Shown piece after piece: positions 54,173-61,132 of a stretch of DNA of 61,132 nucleotides. The notes under the pieces are model-generated. The model was not told the origin of the DNA. It did not search any database and saw only the letters and a list, made by a program, of their open reading frames with translations. Positions within the stretch are counted from its first letter, which is position 1. Every line of letters starts with the position of its first letter. Source of the stretch: Burkholderia sp. Bp9143 (GTDB lineage Bacteria > Pseudomonadota > Gammaproteobacteria > Burkholderiales > Burkholderiaceae); NCBI RefSeq assembly GCF_003853645.1, contig NZ_QTPO01000052.1, positions 1 to 61,132 on the forward strand, read 5' to 3'. The translations under genes were made by a program, and so were the position numbers.

Positions 54173-54517
54173 TCAGCTTCCGAAATACGGCGTGCAGAAG
54201 CTCTCGGGACCCACGCACGCGGCCGGGCGCGGACGGGTCGGCTGCGCCGCCGGCCTGCCCGCGTCGGACGTCCCCGCCGGATCGCTGCCGACCGCGGTCT
54301 CGGCCTGATGCTGCGGCATCTGTTCGGCCTGCCGCTGGAACAGCGGGCTCACGTCCGGATACGACGTGTCGGTCACGAAGCGCAGCCCGTTGTTTTCAGC
54401 GTCGATCAGTTGCTGCCTGACCTGCGCGCGCGTCAGTGCCTGTGCCGACGCAGGCGACGCCACACCCGCGACGGACATCGCCGCTACCGTAGCGGCCACC
54501 AGCCAATGCTTATTCAT
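54173..54517 (-). CDS. DUF4148-type small exported protein, paralogue
   Basis: A 114-residue protein with signal peptide MNKHWLVAATVAAMSVAGVASPASA, then LTRAQVRQQLIDAENNGLRFV as in its neighbour, 68 bases away on the same strand. The remainder differs: a Gln-rich helix, a Pro/Arg stretch, and a terminal Cys pair (ACVGPESFCTPYFGS) that could form a disulfide. The two genes probably arose by tandem duplication and are likely cotranscribed. Confidence 0.8.
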   Translation of the reverse strand: MNKHWLVAATVAAMSVAGVASPASAQALTRAQVRQQLIDAENNGLRFVTDTSYPDVSPLFQRQAEQMPQHQAETAVGSDPAGTSDAGRPAAQPTRPRPAACVGPESFCTPYFGS

Positions 54518-54722
54518 GTTCCACTCCTTGTGAAGTCAACGAGACGACGTGCTACACCCCGTATGACGACGCAGGGTGGTCGTTTATTCCCGGAATCCCG
54601 GGCCGCGTGCACCGGACGTTCATCGCGCTGTCATTCTTTCGTCAGCCGGCGTAACCTGACGTAACGCAGGCCCCACCGCGCGTGGGGCAGACTGACGACA
54701 CCTTGTGGATCGGCCCTCGATC

Positions 54723-55412
54723 ATGTCCGTCGCTTACGACTATGCAGCCGGCCTGCTTCGCACGCTGTACGACCGCCATATCGACGGCGGCGCCGTACTC
54801 GACACGGCCGTGTTTCCCGACGCCGAGCGGTTCGTCCGTGCGTGGCCGGCCATCCGTGCGGAAGCGCTGGTCGTCGCGCGCGACCTGCCGCGCATCCCGC
54901 GCTTTCACGAGATCATGCGCGAGCAGCACGACATCTCGGCCAACGATGCGCGCGACTGGCGGATGTTCATCATGCAGGCTTACGGCCAGCCGTTCCCGCG
55001 CAACCTGTCGCGCTGCCCGACCGTCGAATCGATCGTCGCGGCTTCGCCGGACGTGCTGTCCGCGTCGCTGTCGTTCCTCGCGCCCGGCAAACACATCCCG
55101 CCGCATCGCGGGCCGTTCCGCGGCATCCTGCGCGGCTATCTGGTGCTGTCGATGCCGAAGCGCGCGGACGGCACGCCGGCCGCCGTGCTGAAGGTCGACG
55201 GCCGTGAATACCGGCTCGACGAAGGTCGCTTCCTGCTGTGGGACGATACCTTCGTGCACGAGGTGTGGAACGACAGCGACGAAGTGCGGATCGTTCTGCT
55301 GCTCGATATCCGCCGGCGCGACATGCCGCGCTTGCTGACGTGGCTGTCGAATGCGGTGATCGGCATCGTGCGGCTGGGGATCCGGGTGCGCGGGCGGTCG
55401 ATTCCGGTTTAG
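54723..55412 (+). CDS. Aspartyl/asparaginyl beta-hydroxylase-family dioxygenase (LpxO-like)
   Basis: A 229-residue Fe(II)/2-oxoglutarate dioxygenase. The facial-triad histidines are in HIPPHRGPFRGILRGYLVL and FVHEVWNDSD, with the Arg for oxoglutarate in the following strand (RIVLLLDIRRRD). A C-terminal hydrophobic stretch (WLSNAVIGIVRLGI) could anchor it to the membrane, as in LpxO enzymes that hydroxylate lipid A acyl chains. Neither the ATG at 54723 nor the upstream GTG at 54705 has a strong ribosome binding site. Substrate could also be a protein or another lipid. Confidence 0.85.
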   Translation: MSVAYDYAAGLLRTLYDRHIDGGAVLDTAVFPDAERFVRAWPAIRAEALVVARDLPRIPRFHEIMREQHDISANDARDWRMFIMQAYGQPFPRNLSRCPTVESIVAASPDVLSASLSFLAPGKHIPPHRGPFRGILRGYLVLSMPKRADGTPAAVLKVDGREYRLDEGRFLLWDDTFVHEVWNDSDEVRIVLLLDIRRRDMPRLLTWLSNAVIGIVRLGIRVRGRSIPV

Positions 55413-55437
55413 CAAATCGCCCGTCACACGCCCGTCG

Positions 55438-56379
55438 TCAATCCTCCCGCGCGAGACGCGTCAGGACCTCCGCGAGCGCTTGAATCGCGGGTTGCGCGGC
55501 GCGCTGCGCCGGGTAGACGAGGTAGTAGCCCAGACCGTTGCGCACCACCTCCGGAAACGGTGTGACCAGCGTTCCGGCCGCCAGCCGATCCGCCGCCATG
55601 CGCGGATCGCCGATCGCGATGCCATGCGCCTGAGCCGCGGCCGTCAGCGTCAGTTCGAGCGTATCGAATACGAGCCCGGTGCCCGGATCGATCCGCGTTG
55701 CGCCGACGGCGGCCAGCCAGCATCGCCACTCATCGCGATTGCGCGCGGGATGCAGCAGCGTCGCATGCGCGAGATCGGCGATCGACTTCAACGACGCGCC
55801 TGCCTCGCGCGTACACATCGGCGTGAGGCACTCGTCGAACAGCGGAACCGCCACCATTCCCGCCCAGTTTCCGGTACCGCGCACGACGATGGCATCGACA
55901 TCCGCGTCGGTGAAATCCGGTGTGTCGTCCGCCGATGTGTGAATGCGCAATTCGGTCCGCGGCAGCGCGTGATTGAGCGCCGACAGCCGCGGCAGCAGCC
56001 AGCGAATCGCGAACGTGGAAGGCAGGCGCAACGTGAGGATCGACGCGGCATGCGCATGGGCGTGCGCGTGTTGTGCCAGTTGCGCGAGCACGTCGACGGC
56101 CACCGTCAGCAACGCGCCGCCTTCCGGGGTCAACGTCAATCCCGAAGGATGACGGATGAACAACGCACATCGGTAGTGCGCTTCCAGTTGCTGCACCTGA
56201 CGGCTCACCGCGCCCTGGGTCCGGCACAGATGCTCGGCTGCCCGGTTGAAGCTGCCGAGTTCGGCAGCGGCAACGAACGCCTGGAACGCCGTCAGCGGCG
56301 GCAGCGCACGGGTGAGGTCCGCCAGCGGATATGCGCGGGCGGCATACCCGGGTTGCGGATTATTCGTTTGTTCGGTCAT
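55438..56379 (-). CDS. LysR-family regulator, GcvA-like
   Basis: A 313-residue regulator with a helix-turn-helix (GSFNRAAEHLCRTQGAVSRQVQQLEAHYRCALFIRH) and a GcvA-type ligand domain. An unusual stretch QHAHAHAHA at residues 103-111, just after the linker helix, is uncommon in this family. It is divergent from the NTF2-like gene at 56458, with 78 bases between starts, the likeliest target. Confidence 0.9.
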   Translation of the reverse strand: MTEQTNNPQPGYAARAYPLADLTRALPPLTAFQAFVAAAELGSFNRAAEHLCRTQGAVSRQVQQLEAHYRCALFIRHPSGLTLTPEGGALLTVAVDVLAQLAQHAHAHAHAASILTLRLPSTFAIRWLLPRLSALNHALPRTELRIHTSADDTPDFTDADVDAIVVRGTGNWAGMVAVPLFDECLTPMCTREAGASLKSIADLAHATLLHPARNRDEWRCWLAAVGATRIDPGTGLVFDTLELTLTAAAQAHGIAIGDPRMAADRLAAGTLVTPFPEVVRNGLGYYLVYPAQRAAQPAIQALAEVLTRLARED

Positions 56380-56457
56380 CGCTGCATCGCTATCGTGGTT
56401 GAACCGGTTCGCGACGCCTGTCGCGGATGGCTCGTCAACAATCAGCGGAGAAATACC

Positions 56458-56856
56458 ATGGTCTCGTCGTCCGACGCACTATACACGCGGCAGGTCGATA
56501 CCTACCTGAAAGCGCTCGAACACGGCGACGTCGCCGCGATCTGTGCATTGTTTGCGCCTGATGCACGGATATTCTCGCCGTTTCTCGGCTGGATGGCGCC
56601 GCAGCCCTTCTTCGAAAAAGTCGTGGCGGCATCCGGACAAAGCCGCATCACGCCGATCGACATCTGCGTCAGCGCGACGGGGGCACGTCGGGCCACCGGC
56701 TATTTCATCTACGACTGGGGGCTGAAAGACGGTTCCGCGGTGCGGTTCGAATGCGTCGACGTATTCGAATTCGACGACGACGCGCGCATCGAGCGCATGA
56801 TCATCGTCTACGACACGCATCCGGTGCGAAGTACGGTCGGCGACAAGTACGCATAA
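56458..56856 (+). CDS. NTF2-like/SnoaL-type small protein
   Basis: A 132-residue single-domain protein with a cone-shaped NTF2 fold: opening helices YLKALEHGDVAAICALFAPDARIFSPFLG, then strands ending in FEFDDDARIERMIIVYDTHPVR. Members are isomerases, dehydratases or ligand binders. GGAGAAA is upstream. It is regulated in all likelihood by the divergent LysR. No substrate is indicated. Confidence 0.82.
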   Translation: MVSSSDALYTRQVDTYLKALEHGDVAAICALFAPDARIFSPFLGWMAPQPFFEKVVAASGQSRITPIDICVSATGARRATGYFIYDWGLKDGSAVRFECVDVFEFDDDARIERMIIVYDTHPVRSTVGDKYA

Positions 56857-56994
56857 CCGCGCGAGCGGGCGCGCCGGCCATTGCGCGGCGCAGCAACATG
56901 GCGCGCCGCCAGCCGTACGGCAACCTCGCTGCCGGCCCGATCGATCGCCTACACTACAGACCGTCCCCCCGCGCGGCTCCGGCCAGCCACCGCC

Positions 56995-57264
56995 ATGGCA
57001 CACCTATTCTTCGCGGCGTCGATCCAGCGCCATATCGACACACCCGAGCGCGACATCGACGCACGGACGCTCGGCGAAGCGCTCGAAACCGTCTTCGGCG
57101 AACAGCCGCGGCTGCGCGGCTATATCGTCGACGACCAGGGCGCGCTGAGAAAGCACCTGTCGGTGTTCATCGACGGCCAGCCGGTACGCGACCGGCAACA
57201 CCTGTCCGATGCGCTCGGCGATGCCAGCCGCGTCTATGTCGTGCAGGCGCTGTCCGGCGGATAA
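56995..57264 (+). CDS. MoaD/ThiS-like ubiquitin-fold protein
   Basis: The 89-residue product ends in the functional Gly-Gly (VVQALSGG) of the MoaD/ThiS family and follows its beta-grasp order, with VFIDGQPVRD and the DRQHLSDALGDASRVYV segment. The tail may be thiocarboxylated or adenylated by an E1-like enzyme as in molybdopterin or thiamin synthesis. It is not next to moeB, moaE or thiG; the only partner is the BNR-propeller gene 56 bases downstream. Confidence 0.85.
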   Translation: MAHLFFAASIQRHIDTPERDIDARTLGEALETVFGEQPRLRGYIVDDQGALRKHLSVFIDGQPVRDRQHLSDALGDASRVYVVQALSGG

Positions 57265-57320
57265 AGGGACGCATCGTCACCCAAACAAGCGCCCGGACGC
57301 GCCCACAGGAGACACCCGAC

Positions 57321-58469
57321 ATGAACGATCGACTGCTCGTCGCGACCCGCAAGGGCCTGTTCGTGCTGCTCGCCGACGGCAACGGCGGCTGGTCGCTCGG
57401 CGAGCCGCACTTCATCGGCGAACCGGTCAGCATGGCGCTGGCCGACCCGCGCGACGGCACGCTGTATGCGGCGCTCAATCTCGGCCATTTCGGCGTCAAG
57501 CTGCATCGCAGGCGTGCCGATGCCGCGGAATGGGAAGAATGTGCGGTCCCCGTCTATCCGTCGCAGCCCGCCGACGAACCGCGCACCGACGTCAGCGCCC
57601 ATGCCGGCGCCGGCGACGCGGACGACGCAGCGCCCGCTCCGCCGCGCCCGCCGTGGACGCTTCAGCAGATCTGGTCGCTGGAAACCGGCGGCGTCGACGA
57701 ACCGGGCGTACTGTGGGCCGGCACGATACCCGGCGGACTGTTCCGCTCCGGCGATGGCGGTGATTCGTGGGTGCTGAACCGCGCACTGTGGGACCGCCCG
57801 GAGCGCCCCGAGTGGTTCGGCGGCGGCTACGATGCGCCGGGCATCCATTCGGTGATGGTCGACCCGCGCGATAGCCGGCACGTGACGATAGGCATCTCGT
57901 GCGGCGGCGTCTGGCAGACCTTAGACGGCGGCGCGACCTGGCGTGTCACCGCCGACGGCATGGAAGCCGATTACATGCCGCCCGAACGGCGCGGCGAACC
58001 CAACGTGCAGGACCCGCACCGCGTCGTCCAGTGCGCGGCCAATCCCGATGTGCTGTGGACCCAGCATCACTGCGCGATCTTCCGCTCGACCGATGGCGCC
58101 GCGCACTGGCAACGGATCGAAGCGCAGCCGTCGAGCTTCGGTTTCGCGGTCGCCGTGCATCCGGCCGACCCCGACACCGCGTGGTTCGTACCGGCGGTGA
58201 AGGATGCATGCCGGATTCCGGTGAACGGCCGGTTCGTCGTCACGCGCACGCGAGACGGCGGCCGCAGTTTCGAGAGCCTGTCGAACGGGTTGCCGCCTGC
58301 GCCGGCCTACGATCTCGTGTATCGACACGGGCTCGCGGTGGACGACTCCGGCACGCGTCTCGCGATGGCTTCGACGACGGGCGGGTTATGGACGTCCGAT
58401 GACGGCGGCGAAAACTGGCGGCAGGTCTCCGCGCATTTGCCGCCGGTGTATTGCGTGCGTTTCGGGTAA
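57321..58469 (+). CDS. BNR/sialidase-like propeller protein
   Basis: A 382-residue protein with several Asp-box turns of the pattern SxDxGxxW: RSGDGGDSW, QTLDGGATW, RSTDGAAHW, RTRDGGRSF and TSDDGGENW. No signal peptide is seen. The catalytic Arg triad and Tyr of sialidases are not evident, so it is more likely a structural or binding propeller (VPS10/WD40-like) than a glycosidase. AGGAGA precedes the ATG. It appears to form a two-gene operon with the MoaD-like gene. Confidence 0.85.
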   Translation: MNDRLLVATRKGLFVLLADGNGGWSLGEPHFIGEPVSMALADPRDGTLYAALNLGHFGVKLHRRRADAAEWEECAVPVYPSQPADEPRTDVSAHAGAGDADDAAPAPPRPPWTLQQIWSLETGGVDEPGVLWAGTIPGGLFRSGDGGDSWVLNRALWDRPERPEWFGGGYDAPGIHSVMVDPRDSRHVTIGISCGGVWQTLDGGATWRVTADGMEADYMPPERRGEPNVQDPHRVVQCAANPDVLWTQHHCAIFRSTDGAAHWQRIEAQPSSFGFAVAVHPADPDTAWFVPAVKDACRIPVNGRFVVTRTRDGGRSFESLSNGLPPAPAYDLVYRHGLAVDDSGTRLAMASTTGGLWTSDDGGENWRQVSAHLPPVYCVRFG

Positions 58470-58818
58470 CGAACGACTTGCACGCTTCGCAGCGGAATGC
58501 AAGCGTCGGACCGTTGCCTCACCTACGCGGCGCGATCCGTGCGACCGCCGCGCGCGTCCGCGCGATTTCCGCTTCGAGCCAGTCGAGAAACCGTCCGACT
58601 TGCGGCTCGAGCGCGCTCCCGGGCCGGATGCCGCGAGCGCATTGCGGATCATTGCCGCCTCCTCGATCGAGATCGAGCAGTCTAACGGAGGGTCCGCGCG
58701 CCGCCCGCCGCCCTGAAAAAACGACAAAGCCGCCGAAAGCAGGACATCAGCCCTGCCTCCGGCGGCTCGAGATCGACATCGGGCTTCCGGCCGTAACCGG
58801 GAAGCCCGCGTGCGTCGC
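58470..58818. other. 349-base convergent spacer
   Basis: No gene is supported. It contains the terminator of choX described separately. Frames on either strand are antisense continuations without family resemblance. Confidence 0.45.
58728..58767 (-). terminator. Intrinsic terminator of choX
   Basis: Outer arms AGCCGCCG and CGGCGGCT with an inner GCAGG / CCTGC pair form an interrupted hairpin. Read on the minus strand it is followed by six T (58721-58716). It lies about 50 bases after the choX stop. Confidence 0.75.
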
Positions 58819-59766
58819 TCAGTGCACGCCGAGGTACGCCTTCACCGCCGGCAGGCCCGGCTTGCCGTCGAGCGTCGTCACGCCGGCCAGCCACTTGTCG
58901 AGCGATTGCGGGTTCGCCTTCAGCCACTCGGCGGCGGCCTTGTTCGGGTCTTCCTTGTTCATGATCGGCACCATCACGTGGTTCTCGATCGACGTCGTGA
59001 ACTGCAGGTTCGACACGAACTTCGCGACGTTCGGGCAACGCTGCGCGTAGTCGGGCGGCGTGGCCGTCAGCACCTTCGCTTCGCCGTAGTTCGGGCCGAA
59101 CACGTCGTCGCCGCCGGTCAGGTAATCGATCTTCATCTGGACGTTCATCGGATGCGGTTCCCAGCCGAGGAACACGATCCACTGCTTGTCTCGAATCGCG
59201 CGATTCACTTCGACCAGCATCCCGGCCTCGCTCGACTCGACCAGCTTGAACTTGCCGAGGCCGAACTGGTTGCCGTCGATCATCTTCTTGATCAACGCGT
59301 TGCCGTCATTGCCCGGTTCGATCCCGTAGACCTTGCCGTTGAGCTTGTCCGCGAACTTCTGGATGTCGGCGAACGACTTCAGGCCGCCCTGGTACACGTA
59401 GTCGGGCACCGCGAGCGTATATTTCGCGCCGGTCAGGTTGGGCGTACCGAGCACCTTGATCGTCCCGGCCTTCGTGAACGGCTGGATGATCGGGTCCATC
59501 GTCGGCGACCAGTAGCCGAGGAACACGTCGATCTGCTTGCTCTTGATGCCGGCGAACGTGATCGGCACCGACGCGATCGTCTTGGTCGGCGCGTAGCCGA
59601 GCCCCTGCAGCATCGTCGCAGCAAGGCCGGTGGTGGCTGCGATGTCGGTCCAGCCGACGTCCGCGAAGCGCACGTTCTTGCATACCGGCGGGTCGGCCGC
59701 ATAAACCGCCGACATCGGCGCGGCAATCCCGATCCCGCATACCGCTGCGATCAATAGGCGCTTCAT
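58819..59766 (-). CDS. choX: Choline ABC transporter substrate-binding protein
   Basis: A 315-residue periplasmic protein with signal peptide MKRLLIAAVCGIGIAAPMSAVYA. The mature N-terminus CKNVRFADVGWTDIAATTGLA and QIDVFLGYWSPTMDPIIQPF, then GIEPGNDGNALI and FLGWEPHPMN, match the choline-binding ChoX group (Trp/Tyr aromatic-box positions). It would deliver choline to the ChoW/ChoV transporter, part of which is at the right edge. A terminator follows it. The ribosome binding site GAGGAGAA precedes 59766. Confidence 0.9.
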   Translation of the reverse strand: MKRLLIAAVCGIGIAAPMSAVYAADPPVCKNVRFADVGWTDIAATTGLAATMLQGLGYAPTKTIASVPITFAGIKSKQIDVFLGYWSPTMDPIIQPFTKAGTIKVLGTPNLTGAKYTLAVPDYVYQGGLKSFADIQKFADKLNGKVYGIEPGNDGNALIKKMIDGNQFGLGKFKLVESSEAGMLVEVNRAIRDKQWIVFLGWEPHPMNVQMKIDYLTGGDDVFGPNYGEAKVLTATPPDYAQRCPNVAKFVSNLQFTTSIENHVMVPIMNKEDPNKAAAEWLKANPQSLDKWLAGVTTLDGKPGLPAVKAYLGVH

Positions 59767-59875
59767 CTGTCTTCTCCTCAAAGTGACGTCGTTTTTCATG
59801 GAACGGGATCGATGGTTGAAACCGTGCGCCGCGATCCCGGCAGCGTCACGGACCGAATGGTTCGCGCGAGTTGCG

Positions 59876-60877
59876 TCAGCGCCCCGGCAGCCGGCGCTCG
59901 TAGCTCGGCGCGTGACCGAACTGCGCTCGGTACGCCTTGCTGAAGTGACACGGCGAATGGAATCCGCACGTCGTCGTCACGCGCGCGATCGACGCGTCGG
60001 TCGTGCGCAGCAGGTCGCGCGCGCGTTTCAGGCGCAGCGTCAGGTAATAGTGGGTTGGCGATACGTTCAGGTACACCTTGAACATCCGCTGCAGGTGCCG
60101 CTGCGACAGCCGCACGAGCCGCGCGAGCTCCTCGAGCGACAGCGGCTCCTCGATGTTCGCCTCCATCAGCCGCACGACCTCGATCAGCTCCGCGCGCGAG
60201 AAGCCGACGCGCGCATCGACGGGAATCGGCTGCGTGTCGGTCGAGCTGCGGATGCGCTCGAGAATGAACTGCTCGGACACCTGCGCGGCGAGCTGCTGGC
60301 CGAAGCGCATGCCGACGAGGTTCAGCATCAGGTCGAGCGGCGCGGTGCCGCCGGTGCAGGTGAGCCGGTCGCGATCGACGACGAACAGCTCGTCGGCGAA
60401 CCCCACCTGCGGAAACTCCGCATGCAGCGCGGACAGGTTCTCCCAGTGCACGGTGCAGCGATAGCCGTCGAGCAGCCCGCCCGACATCAATGCATACGCA
60501 CCGGTGCAGATGCCGCCCAGCGGCAGCCCGCGTTCGGCGAGCGTCGTGAGCGTGTCGCGCGCGCCGTCGTCGACCACATCGCGGATGCGGATGCCGCCGC
60601 ATACGATCATCACGTCGGGCAGGTTCGTGTAGTCGAGCGCCTGGGTCGGCCGCACCGCGATGCCGTTGCTGGCATGCACGGGCGCGCCGTCGAGCGAATA
60701 GATCGACCACTGATAATGGTCGGCGCGTCCGACGTAGTTCGCCATCCGAAGCACTTCGACCGCGCTGGAGAACGCGATCATCGAGAAGTTCGGCAGCGTC
60801 AGGAAGCCGAAATGGGCAAGGGACGAAACCGGTGAAACGCGAGCGGCGGGCACGGCGGCAGCGGCGGCGGACGTCAC
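59876..60877 (-). CDS. GATase1-AraC regulator, GbdR-like
   Basis: A 333-residue regulator like the SouR-type protein at 42085: an N-terminal DJ-1/PfpI domain (FGFLTLPNFSMIAFSSAVEVLRMAN; GICTGAYALM) and a C-terminal AraC double helix-turn-helix (LEELARLVRLSQRHLQRMFKVYLNVSPTHYYL; TTTCGFHSPCHFSKAYRAQFGHAPSYE). GbdR responds to betaine and dimethylglycine in Pseudomonas; placement within a choline uptake locus supports a similar role. The start is GTG at 60877, with AGGAG 6 bases upstream; the ATG-like 60931 start adds low-complexity sequence. Confidence 0.88.
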   Translation of the reverse strand: MTSAAAAAVPAARVSPVSSLAHFGFLTLPNFSMIAFSSAVEVLRMANYVGRADHYQWSIYSLDGAPVHASNGIAVRPTQALDYTNLPDVMIVCGGIRIRDVVDDGARDTLTTLAERGLPLGGICTGAYALMSGGLLDGYRCTVHWENLSALHAEFPQVGFADELFVVDRDRLTCTGGTAPLDLMLNLVGMRFGQQLAAQVSEQFILERIRSSTDTQPIPVDARVGFSRAELIEVVRLMEANIEEPLSLEELARLVRLSQRHLQRMFKVYLNVSPTHYYLTLRLKRARDLLRTTDASIARVTTTCGFHSPCHFSKAYRAQFGHAPSYERRLPGR

Positions 60878-60963
60878 ATCGGGCTCCTGGCGAACGATTG
60901 GGCAGGTTGCAGGCAGCCAGCCCCGTGGCAAATGCCACGAAAGCCGGTATCGAATCGGGGGAG

Positions 60964-60987
60964 GCGGCCGGAAGGCGAACCGGCCGC
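60964..60987 (-). terminator. GC hairpin between choW-type and regulator genes
   Basis: GCGGCCGG pairs perfectly with CCGGCCGC around AAGGCGAA, just after the choW stop. No T-run; it may limit read-through into the regulator gene. Confidence 0.4.
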
Positions 60988-60994
60988 CGGTTAC

Positions 60995-61132
60995 TTACGC
61001 TTGCGCGGGGGTGACCTTCGCGCGAAACAGCTGCTTCAGGCCCGAGAACAACGGGGCTTTCGCGGTGCCCGGCGCGCGGCCGAAGCTCTCGGTGATGCGG
61101 TCGAGAATGATCGCGAGCAGCACGACCGACAG
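60995..61132 (-). CDS. choW: Choline ABC transporter permease, C-terminal part only
   Basis: Only the last 45 codons are inside the window: LSVVLLAIILDRITESFGR followed by a Lys/Arg-rich tail that ends PAQA. This is the typical C-terminus of a ProW-type permease in choXWV systems. A double stop (TAA GTAA) follows. The rest of the gene and probably choV lie to the right. Confidence 0.75.
   Translation of the reverse strand: MSVVLLAIILDRITESFGRAPGTAKAPLFSGLKQLFRAKVTPAQA

Noticed and set aside
57321..58469. Annotation of the propeller gene as a sialidase
   Set aside because: Asp boxes are clear but the Arg triad, Tyr/Glu pair and signal peptide of secreted sialidases are not.

Overview
The window is high-GC DNA that reads as a Burkholderia, most likely of the cepacia complex. 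This is inferred from the base composition, the metabolic repertoire and the family content (DUF2957, DUF4148, soxBDAG with a folB-like gene, HpnI, tetronate catabolism). Coding is dense on both strands. I see no tRNA, rRNA, CRISPR array, integrase or transposase. Very long ORFs lie antisense to many real genes and were discarded.

Layout, 1-22.5 kb. A type VI secretion tip cassette occupies the minus strand at the left edge: PAAR, a C-terminally truncated VgrG and an RHS gene that runs off the window (1-4439), preceded by an AT-rich spacer with a perfect inverted repeat. Then come an unrecognised gene (4616-5695) and a minus-strand envelope cluster of a PraB-like secreted protein, an OmpW-family porin and two tandem DUF2957 lipoproteins (5919-10383). 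Next are a cupin, an ABC-2 type exporter pair (11734-13454), an MBL-fold protein and a run of small enzymes: YciI-like, DinB-like plus overlapping hydrolase, esterase, LysR, carboxymuconolactone decarboxylase and aldo/keto reductase. An unrecognised gene stands divergent from a small HTH gene at 21213-22535.

Layout, 23-34.7 kb. A secreted X-Pro peptidase-like lipoprotein, an M20 carbamoylase-type hydrolase and a D-2-hydroxyacid dehydrogenase are followed by a complete yehZYXW-type osmoprotectant ABC operon with 4-base overlaps (27798-31598). A lytic transglycosylase and a divergent LysR/old-yellow-enzyme pair follow.

Layout, 34.7-50.3 kb. The minus-strand operon sdaA-soxB-soxD-soxA-soxG-folB oxidises sarcosine to glycine, dehydrates serine to pyruvate and probably maintains folate. 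It ends in a bidirectional terminator and is divergent from a SouR-like GATase1/AraC regulator. A GntR regulator then heads ltnD-otnK-otnC-MFS-otnI-denD, a self-contained pathway for L-threonate and D-erythronate.

Layout, 50.4 kb to the right edge. An HpnI/HpnL-like pair, a cytochrome b561, two DUF4148 proteins, an LpxO-like hydroxylase, a LysR/NTF2-like divergent pair and a MoaD-like/BNR-propeller pair lead to a choline uptake locus on the minus strand: a partial choW-type permease, a GbdR-like regulator and choX. Choline uptake, osmoprotectant uptake and sarcosine/serine catabolism form one physiological theme: choline and betaine serve as osmoprotectants and as carbon and nitrogen sources.
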